DNA of 10,979 bases, from the NCBI GenBank assembly GCA_017440445.1, contig JAFSHE010000036.1, forward strand, positions 1 to 10,979. The letters run 5' to 3'. Shown in pieces: positions 5,941 through 10,979 of this stretch. Both the position numbers and the translations under genes were made by a program. How positions within the stretch are numbered: position 1 is the stretch's first letter; every line of letters starts with the position of its first letter. This stretch comes from Oscillospiraceae bacterium. GTDB taxonomy: Bacteria; Bacillota_A; Clostridia; Oscillospirales; Ruminococcaceae. The notes beneath the pieces are model-generated. The model saw only the letters and a program-made list of their open reading frames with translations, ran no database searches and was not told the origin of the DNA.

Positions 5941-6666
5941 TTATTCAGCTGTCATGACGGTATACTCGTACCCGAGTGCCTTGAGCTGATTTTTAGCTGT
6001 GGTGAGGGCGGCTGTACCCTTGCAGACCTTTGTTCCTACTACAAAATAGGATTTATCGGCGGGCTTGCTGTTCTCTGCGGGTTTCATAAGCTCCCTGACC
6101 TCATCTCTGAACCAGTTCATATCCTTACCGAAACGAGATGTCCAGTGTTCCACATCCCCGTGATTGGATGCATAGCCGAGCGCATGCGCCTCCTTGTGGC
6201 TGACTATATTATCCACAGGGAACTTATAACGCTCTGCCAGTTGAGCGCACAGTTCTGCTGCCGCACGGAAAACCTCGTTGAAATACTTTTCGTTGGTAAG
6301 TGCATCCTCGCATATCTCTATCTGAATGTAATTATCATTGTAAGAGCCTTTAGAGCCGCTGCCACAGCCCCAGCACGAATAGTTCCAAGGCAGCAGCTGA
6401 GCTATCCTGATCTCTCCGTTTTTGTCAAGACCGATAAAGCCATGCGGACAGCGTTTCCCGGGCTTTCCTGTGGGTCCGAGCGGCTGAGCCATATTATAAT
6501 GGTTGTTGTACTTGTTAGCACCGCAGATATCGGGCTTGTCAACATATCGCCACAGATTAGGATTGTTTGCACCTGTGGAATGCAGTACAAAGCCCTCAGG
6601 GGCCATTATTTGCGCTGCGATATAGCACAGGTTTTTCGTTGCAAATGCGCTGAATATCTTCGCCAT
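5941..6666 (-). CDS. Phage endolysin, N-acetylmuramoyl-L-alanine amidase (Amidase_2-like)
   Basis: This 241-residue protein cuts the amide bond between muramic acid and the stem peptide for host lysis. The amidase core spans about residues 20-190. FVLHSTG (26-32) gives the first zinc ligand His29. NYIQIEICED (112-121) is the central strand. IVSHKEAHALG (154-164) gives His157 or His161, and HGDVEHW (169-175) takes the place of the usual final ligand and active-site segment. There is no signal peptide, which fits export through the holin. A Pro/Lys linker (195-206) leads to only about 35 residues (SYFVVGTKV...GYEYTV) that look like half of a SPOR-type beta-alpha-beta unit, presumably wall binding. 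The ATG overlaps the holin stop in TAATG, and AGGAGG (6673-6678) lies 7 bases upstream. Confidence 0.88.
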   Translation of the reverse strand: MAKIFSAFATKNLCYIAAQIMAPEGFVLHSTGANNPNLWRYVDKPDICGANKYNNHYNMAQPLGPTGKPGKRCPHGFIGLDKNGEIRIAQLLPWNYSCWGCGSGSKGSYNDNYIQIEICEDALTNEKYFNEVFRAAAELCAQLAERYKFPVDNIVSHKEAHALGYASNHGDVEHWTSRFGKDMNWFRDEVRELMKPAENSKPADKSYFVVGTKVCKGTAALTTAKNQLKALGYEYTVMTAE

Positions 6667-6872
6667 TATTCATCCTCCTTATCCGTGGTGGAACTGTCTG
6701 CAAGTCCCTCACCGATGGTGTAAGCTACCACAGCGGCGCCTGACATTATACAGCCCGAAACAGTCTCGGCACTGTCTTCGCCGCCGCCGAAGGCGATGAT
6801 AAGGCCAGCAACAAATCCGCTGATAGACAGCCAAAACTTACGGCTTGTAAGCTTTCTTTTCCAGTTGTTCAT
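6666..6872 (-). CDS. Phage holin
   Basis: This 68-residue protein has a basic N-terminus (NNWKRKLTSRKFW), a first membrane helix (about 14-29), a polar turn (GGGEDSAET), a second helix (about 37-53) and an acidic tail ending DKEDE. The size, two-helix layout and closing IGEGLAD motif are those of small Firmicutes holins that open the membrane to release the endolysin. AGGAGG precedes the ATG by 5 bases. The stop overlaps the endolysin start by one base, so the two lysis genes are translationally linked. Confidence 0.88.
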   Translation of the reverse strand: MNNWKRKLTSRKFWLSISGFVAGLIIAFGGGEDSAETVSGCIMSGAAVVAYTIGEGLADSSTTDKEDE

Positions 6873-6882
6873 GATATCCTCC

Positions 6883-7182
6883 TTACCCCAGCCCTAAGCG
6901 GGCCAGTATATAAGCCACTACCGCACCTGCTGCGGTGAGCATTACCTTCTCCATGATTGAATCCCAGCGTTTAGCAGGCTTGCTGGTGAGCGATTTGACG
7001 TCGCTCTTTATCTCCTTGATGTCGCCGTCCATGTCGTCCTGTCGCTTCGCTATGACTGCAATACTGGACAGCATGCGCTCGTTATCCTCAAGCTTGCGCT
7101 CTACATCATCAAGGCGGCGGCCGTTGCTCTTGCAACGGGCTTCTACCTCTGCCACCTGAACCTCCAGTTTCTTTCCGAACAA
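6883..7182 (-). CDS. XhlA-like phage membrane protein (holin-associated)
   Basis: This protein of about 99 residues is mostly coiled coil (EVQVAEVEARCKSNGRRLDD onward to about residue 70, with the heptad-like DIKEIKSDVKSL) and has one C-terminal membrane helix (MLTAAGAVVAYILARLGLG). This is the layout of the hemolysin XhlA family encoded next to phage holins; these proteins sit on the membrane and assist lysis. The start is uncertain. GTG at 7188 lies only 1 base after GGAGG, whereas the in-frame TTG at 7182 lies 7 bases after it. I prefer TTG; with GTG the protein would have 101 residues and overlap the upstream gene by 4 bases. Confidence 0.82.
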   Translation of the reverse strand: MFGKKLEVQVAEVEARCKSNGRRLDDVERKLEDNERMLSSIAVIAKRQDDMDGDIKEIKSDVKSLTSKPAKRWDSIMEKVMLTAAGAVVAYILARLGLG

Positions 7183-7184
7183 CG

Positions 7185-7439
7185 TCACACCTCCGTAGTC
7201 AGTGTGGCAAGCTCCGCTCTGAGAGCCTGCGCTTTTGCTTCAAGCTCCGCAAGGCGGGCTGTGTCCTCGTCTGTTCCTGTTTTTGCCGCTACCGCAGCAG
7301 CGGGACGAATACGTGCATTGTCTATCTTCTTGAATTTAATTCTTATCTTCCACGCTTTCAAACGGTTTTCTCTTGCCTGCTTTTCCTCTGCAGTCTCAGC
7401 AGCCTCTGTAAGCTCATCATAATTCTGCGATGTAAGCAT
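7185..7439 (-). CDS. Hypothetical phage protein, small coiled coil
   Basis: I do not recognise a family. From the ATG at 7439 it has 84 residues (87 from the ATG at 7448). There is an acidic-helical N-terminal half with a basic patch (KAWKIRIKFKKID), an Ala-rich hinge (RPAAAVAAKTG) and a Leu/Ala heptad C-terminus (LAELEAKAQALRAELATL) likely to form a coiled coil. The ATG at 7439 lies about 9 bases after an AGGGGGG site, while the ATG at 7448 abuts it, so 7439 is preferred. Its 5' end overlaps the 3' end of the fibre-like gene by 23 bases. Its position between the fibre and lysis genes suggests a tail-tip or lysis accessory, but no function is shown. Confidence 0.75.
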   Translation of the reverse strand: MLTSQNYDELTEAAETAEEKQARENRLKAWKIRIKFKKIDNARIRPAAAVAAKTGTDEDTARLAELEAKAQALRAELATLTTEV

Positions 7440-8433
7440 AGTTTCCATCCCCCCTCTGCATAACGTCTGTTATCTCTGCCATGCTCGGGCGCAGGTCTAC
7501 GGGGTCGATGTCACCCGTGCTGCGCACCTGATAGTAGCGCTGACACTTTGCAAGCTCTGTCGCCACGTCAGGAGGGGCGAACAGTGTAGCGTGCGAGCCA
7601 CATTCAAGCTTGACCCACTTGAACTTGCCTTTTGCATCGCCTGACGATGTGTACAGCTGAATTCCGTTTTTCGGCACAGTTGTCTGCTTGACTGTGAATG
7701 TGTGCGTATGCACGCCCTCGGAAGATATTGTATACGTGTCGTTCTCGGAGCCGTAATACTGCGCAAGCTTGAATTCGCCTGCCAGCTCCGCCACCTCCAA
7801 CGACACTGTAACCGTCTTACCGACAAGGCGCTCAAAGCCCTCTATATACTGGCGCAGATAAGCGTCAAGTCTTGTACCCGAGGACTCAATAACAAGGCCA
7901 TCGTCAGCCACTGTAACAGTGCCTATCTTCTCGATCGTTCCGCTCTTGGCGAGACACCAGCCGTCAACGGTGTAACCCGCAGCGGAATATACGCTCTGAC
8001 CACGCTGATTGATGATCCCTCGGAAGTCGCTGTTGATAAGGATGTTAGGGTTGCTCGCCACCTCCGCTACATCTTCCGATGTAAGATGAATAGAGCTATT
8101 CGACGAATGAATATTAATTGCGTTTCGTGCCTCAGCGTCTACTGTTCCGCCGCCCCCTCCTGCGGGGGCGCACCTAAAAACCAGTTCGGTATCGTCGTGC
8201 GCCGCCAGTGCGACACTTCCTGTGCCGAGCAGATACAGCGTTCCGCAGGTATCACGAAGCTCCACCGCCTGACCTGCGGGAATAGACATCACTCCATCCT
8301 CGCCCGCTACAACAGGCGACCTGCGGGATGCATAGACGATATCCACTGTATCGTTACGTATATCGCAGTTCTGCCCGCTGATCTTTGCCTCCTGCTCAGT
8401 TCCGCTGAGCAGTATCGTTTTTTCGTTTGCCAT
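7417..8433 (-). CDS. Phage tail fibre-like / receptor-binding protein
   Basis: This is a 338-residue structural protein. Residues 1-90 form a small beta-rich domain. A Gly run (AGGGGGT, 91-97) then acts as a hinge, followed by a helical linker (TVDAEARNAINIHSSN). The segment from about 128 (NPNILINSDFRGIINQRG) to about 290 has the look of a carbohydrate-binding jelly roll as found in phage fibres and minor structural proteins: VDGWC, ends of strands such as KTVTVSLEVAEL, and KFKWVKLECG. The stretch LAKCQRYYQ with a following charged tail is a common end of such proteins. It probably binds the cell-surface glycan. AGGAGG lies 5 bases before the ATG. The 3' end overlaps the next gene by at least 23 bases. 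Confidence 0.8.
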   Translation of the reverse strand: MANEKTILLSGTEQEAKISGQNCDIRNDTVDIVYASRRSPVVAGEDGVMSIPAGQAVELRDTCGTLYLLGTGSVALAAHDDTELVFRCAPAGGGGGTVDAEARNAINIHSSNSSIHLTSEDVAEVASNPNILINSDFRGIINQRGQSVYSAAGYTVDGWCLAKSGTIEKIGTVTVADDGLVIESSGTRLDAYLRQYIEGFERLVGKTVTVSLEVAELAGEFKLAQYYGSENDTYTISSEGVHTHTFTVKQTTVPKNGIQLYTSSGDAKGKFKWVKLECGSHATLFAPPDVATELAKCQRYYQVRSTGDIDPVDLRPSMAEITDVMQRGDGNYAYIAEL

Positions 8434-8443
8434 TTTGTCCTCC

Positions 8444-10330
8444 TTATATACTCATTAGCCATGCCATATTCTTCTTGATGTCTGCCTCAGAGTGCGCCTC
8501 AAGCATAACCCCGACGAACTTATATCGGAAGTAATTGAGTATTTCCCAATAGCCCGATATACTTTCGGCATATACAGACTGTTCAGACATCAATAATCCG
8601 TTGATGTAGAATTTAACTGTTGCCCCCGTCTTACACAGAGCCATCACAGCATAATCCGATGACGGGATATCACTTTCATACTTGCCGTAATAAGAGCCTG
8701 TGCCGATCGCCCACATCTTATCAAGCGTACACACATTCGACTGTGGAGTGCCGTTATAATTGGCGAATGTCGATGTCCAGCCAGTAGGCAAGGTGTCATA
8801 ATCGTTTGCCTTGGCTACGATATACGCTGTGTAGGTGTCTACTGTGTCTACTGTATCAGGAATGGAAAGCTGCGCCGACACTGCAATACCGTCCGAGAGC
8901 TTCTCTGCCTGCGTCATGTCTATGGATGTACCGCCTGCAAGATTAGTCCACACGTTATCAGAAGTATAGCGATAATCGTACATATACAGCGCCCCGTCCT
9001 GAACCGGCAGGCCGTATCTTCCGCTTGCTTCGCCTAATCCCATTGATATCGCAACTGCCATAAGCACGGCATTATGCCATTCTATGTCAGTGATATCCCC
9101 GCTTGCCGTCGGCTCAATGGCATTCCCCGCATCGTCGGATATCTTAGAGATAAGACCCGTTTCGTCCTTCTCGGCGGTGTAGGTGATGCCGTTCACCTTC
9201 ATCGATGTGTCGGAGAGATATTCGTATTCGGAGAGGGGGCTTGTTGAGGCGTATGCACTCACCTGACTTTCCGTGCTGGACATTCGGTTGTTGGCAGAAC
9301 GCTGATTGCTCTTGCCCTCCCCTGTACAGGATATCCGCTCGACAAATCCTCCGTTGTGGCTGACTGATAGTTCCTGCTCCATGACTACCACATTAATGGC
9401 ATTACCCTGTGAATCCTCTGTCGTGAACACATCTCCTGGTTCGAGGATATCTTCTGCAGGCATCTCCAGCGAGCAGGAGCAGTAATTCATCCCGCCGAGC
9501 CTGGACCATGCATACTCTGCGACGGCGACCGAAGCAAAGGGATTATAACACTCGATCACCCCGTCGGGCTCAGGGTCGTATTCGTTGCTGTCACCGTCTA
9601 TGAATATCTTAGTGTCACCGCCCAAGTCAAACAGGATGCCCTTGACGTTGTAGCCTCCGTCACCTGCGGCGTCCATACTGTAGCAGCGGTTTCGGTCTAT
9701 CAACTTGTTCGTCCGGGTATAAGGGCGTATCTGCAGCACCTCATCGGGAGAAAATCTTGCATTTCCCCCATGACAAGCCGCAATATAACTGATAAGCTCC
9801 CGCGCTGTGTAGCCGTCGGGAGCCTTGTTTACAGTGAAATTCTGACACCGAAAATCTGTGGTAGTCTTAGCTCTGGCGCAGACATATTCCAACACTTCCT
9901 GCATAGTACAGGGAAACACAGGAGTTGCTACGTATGAGGTGTCCTCCCACTTCACGACCTTGTCCATCCTCGACATATTGTCGTATGCCTTTACAGTGGT
10001 CATGCCATGCTCTGTGTACGAGCTATCGACATAAAACATTCCCATCTTGACCCATTCTGTTGCGGGAGCAGTACAGCGTTTGTAGACCTCCACCTTTTTT
10101 CCGCGCCCGCCAAAAAGAGATGTGGCAAGCGTTCTCAACGACAATCTGTCCGACATACATGCGCCAAGCTGTATTCCGTCAGAAGATGAGCGGGAGATAT
10201 TGATGCTGATTATCTTATCTGCTGTGAGCATATCAGGCTCTGCCGCATTTCCGTATACCAACACATAAAAATCGAACTGCCTTGCCGAGCCTGTCACCTG
10301 TGTCAGATATCCTTCTGAATAAGTGCGCAT
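8444..10330 (-). CDS. Phage tail hub / tail-associated protein with LamG-like C-terminus
   Basis: This is a 628-residue protein. The first 340 residues resemble the baseplate hub of siphophages: KVEVYKRC (79-86), then MGMFYVDSSYTEHGMTTVKAYDNMSRMDK (positions 96-124, key parts FYVDS and TVKAYD), a helical MQEVLEYVCARAK segment, and PAEDILEPGDVFTTED (291-306). A Ser/Asn-rich link (340-375) leads to a concanavalin/LamG-like part (about 420-628) with SGRYGLPVQDGALYMYD, VKFYINGLLM (572-581) and VGVMLEAHSEADIKKNMAW. The latter probably contacts the host surface. The frame is open to 10447, but the ATG at 10330, about 9 bases after GGAGG and 4 bases past the previous stop, is the start. Confidence 0.85.
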   Translation of the reverse strand: MRTYSEGYLTQVTGSARQFDFYVLVYGNAAEPDMLTADKIISINISRSSSDGIQLGACMSDRLSLRTLATSLFGGRGKKVEVYKRCTAPATEWVKMGMFYVDSSYTEHGMTTVKAYDNMSRMDKVVKWEDTSYVATPVFPCTMQEVLEYVCARAKTTTDFRCQNFTVNKAPDGYTARELISYIAACHGGNARFSPDEVLQIRPYTRTNKLIDRNRCYSMDAAGDGGYNVKGILFDLGGDTKIFIDGDSNEYDPEPDGVIECYNPFASVAVAEYAWSRLGGMNYCSCSLEMPAEDILEPGDVFTTEDSQGNAINVVVMEQELSVSHNGGFVERISCTGEGKSNQRSANNRMSSTESQVSAYASTSPLSEYEYLSDTSMKVNGITYTAEKDETGLISKISDDAGNAIEPTASGDITDIEWHNAVLMAVAISMGLGEASGRYGLPVQDGALYMYDYRYTSDNVWTNLAGGTSIDMTQAEKLSDGIAVSAQLSIPDTVDTVDTYTAYIVAKANDYDTLPTGWTSTFANYNGTPQSNVCTLDKMWAIGTGSYYGKYESDIPSSDYAVMALCKTGATVKFYINGLLMSEQSVYAESISGYWEILNYFRYKFVGVMLEAHSEADIKKNMAWLMSI

Positions 10331-10334
10331 ATAT

Positions 10335-10679
10335 CTACACCTCCTCGAACGATAGTGCGATATCCCCGCAGATGTAGCCGCCATCCGCCGTGTAGATAAC
10401 AGGAGTGGGTATATCCCCGTCAAGGTGCATGATATAGGTCTTTTCATCCACCGTAACAGGGAATGAGATAGCGGCGATGACGGCTTTTATCTCAGCCCAT
10501 TTAACGCTGTCTATGAGCGGTATCTGTACTACGATACGTGTCTTGGATAGAGCGGATATCCTGTCTATCACCGCAGAGCCGTCAAGGGTATAGTTCACGC
10601 TCTGGCTGCGGAACGTATCTGATATCTCAGGGGGGATTATCAGCTTTCCCACGTCGATTTCACCTATTTTAAAGATCAT
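10335..10679 (-). CDS. Small phage tail protein (distal tail region)
   Basis: This is a 114-residue, beta-rich soluble protein (IDVGKLIIPPEISDTF, then RIVVQIPLIDS, and closing YICGDIALSFEEV). It lies between the tape measure and the hub, where siphophages encode a distal tail or small connector protein. A stretch such as LDGSAVIDRISALSKTRIVV is common in Firmicutes phage hypotheticals of this position, but I cannot name a family. AAGGAGG lies 7 bases before the ATG. It ends at TAG, four bases before the hub gene. Confidence 0.75.
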   Translation of the reverse strand: MIFKIGEIDVGKLIIPPEISDTFRSQSVNYTLDGSAVIDRISALSKTRIVVQIPLIDSVKWAEIKAVIAAISFPVTVDEKTYIMHLDGDIPTPVIYTADGGYICGDIALSFEEV

Positions 10680-10691
10680 GCTGTCCCTCCT

Positions 10692-10979
10692 TTAGAACGT
10701 AAACGGCGATTTACCGCTCTGCTTTGCAAGGTCGTTGATGTCCTTTACGGCGACCTTGCCTATGGTGAGATCACGAGCTTTCAGCTCGATCTCAAGGTTC
10801 ATATCCAGTGCTTCCACCTTGCGCTGAAGCTTTGTGATGGCATTCACCACGTCGGCGAGGTCTGTTTCTCCAGATGCAGATGACCCCGATGACGTTATCT
10901 CCCCGCTTGTAAGCGCATCGATGCTGTGTGCCGCCGCAGAATTTCCCATAAGGTCAGAGCCTATCAGCGAATTCAGCAG
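10692..10979 (-). CDS. Phage tail tape-measure protein, C-terminal end (partial)
   Basis: The frame is open to the window edge and gives the final 95 residues or so. It contains a Ser/Gly-rich stretch, a predicted coiled coil (VVNAITKLQRKVEALDMNLE) and a tail IGKVAVKDINDLAKQSGKSPF. That last pattern (I-G-x-x-x-V-K-D-I-N with a closing SGxSPF) is typical of the C-terminus of tape-measure proteins, which set tail length in siphophages. An internal ATG at 10949 is not the start, because the same frame runs on upstream without a stop. The position directly upstream of the distal-tail and hub genes agrees. Confidence 0.75.
   Translation of the reverse strand: MLNSLIGSDLMGNSAAAHSIDALTSGEITSSGSSASGETDLADVVNAITKLQRKVEALDMNLEIELKARDLTIGKVAVKDINDLAKQSGKSPFTF

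Larger units (their letters stand above)
5705..10979 (-). mobile_element. Prophage late region (tail to lysis), partial
   Basis: A continuous minus-strand operon shows the standard siphovirus order: tape measure, distal tail, hub, fibre, small protein, XhlA-like, holin, endolysin. It ends with a terminator and then a tRNA gene. Gene spacing is a few bases or overlapping, and most genes have AGGAGG-type sites. The head, portal, integrase and repressor genes must lie beyond the right edge if the prophage is complete. The left boundary is taken as the tRNA-Thr 3' end; this is inferred from position and not proven by a visible duplicate att sequence. Confidence 0.85.

Noticed and set aside
7702..8478. 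Plus-strand frame of 258 codons opposite the fibre-like gene
   Set aside because: Antisense to a gene with good start signals and recognisable segments; Cys/Arg-rich translation typical of a shadow frame.
5705..10979. Integrase, CRISPR array, toxin-antitoxin or defence genes in the prophage part
   Set aside because: All frames of this strand are accounted for by tail and lysis genes; no such gene or repeat array is present in the window.

Overview
The window looks like chromosomal DNA of a Gram-positive, moderate-GC gut or rumen Clostridia member, most likely Ruminococcus or a close relative (Oscillospiraceae). The reasons are near-consensus TTGACA-17-TATAAT promoters, strong AGGAGG ribosome binding sites, a stand-alone ECF substrate-binding component, a clostridial-type AIM24 protein, and a Firmicutes siphovirus-type prophage. 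The genus is an inference from protein style, not from a search.

Left part (1-5487), host genes. It opens with the C-terminal end of an acyl-CoA/AMP-dependent ligase (+) and its terminator. A monocistronic sodium:alanine-type symporter follows (-), with a perfect consensus promoter and its own terminator. Next is an AIM24-family protein (-), whose true start lies 39 codons inside the longest open frame because the promoter sits inside that frame. An unrecognised 142-residue protein (+) is divergently transcribed from it. A two-gene operon (-) then meets that gene tail to tail. Its first gene encodes a membrane protein that resembles a signal peptidase I fold without an evident catalytic base and carries a cytosolic tail of about 270 residues predicted to be disordered. 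Its second gene encodes an ECF transporter S component, joined by a 4-base ATGA overlap.

Middle part (5488-5940), junction. A consensus promoter reads right into tRNA-Thr(CGU), which is followed by a 14-bp hairpin terminator, a perfect 12-bp tandem repeat and the terminator of the phage late operon. This is a natural place for a prophage attachment site, although no integrase is in the window and the other att half cannot be seen.

Right part (5941-10979), prophage late operon, all on the minus strand. In transcription order it holds the tape-measure C-terminus (cut by the window edge), a small tail protein, a hub/tail-associated protein with a LamG-like C-terminal part, a fibre-like protein with a Gly hinge and a jelly-roll-like domain, a small coiled-coil protein, an XhlA-like membrane protein, a holin and an amidase endolysin. 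The genes are tightly packed or overlapping and nearly all have strong ribosome binding sites. This is the usual tail-to-lysis order.

I do not see a clearly new defence system or other new system. The most original elements are the signal-peptidase-like protein paired with an ECF S component, the symmetric promoter between it and the tRNA, and the tRNA/prophage junction itself.
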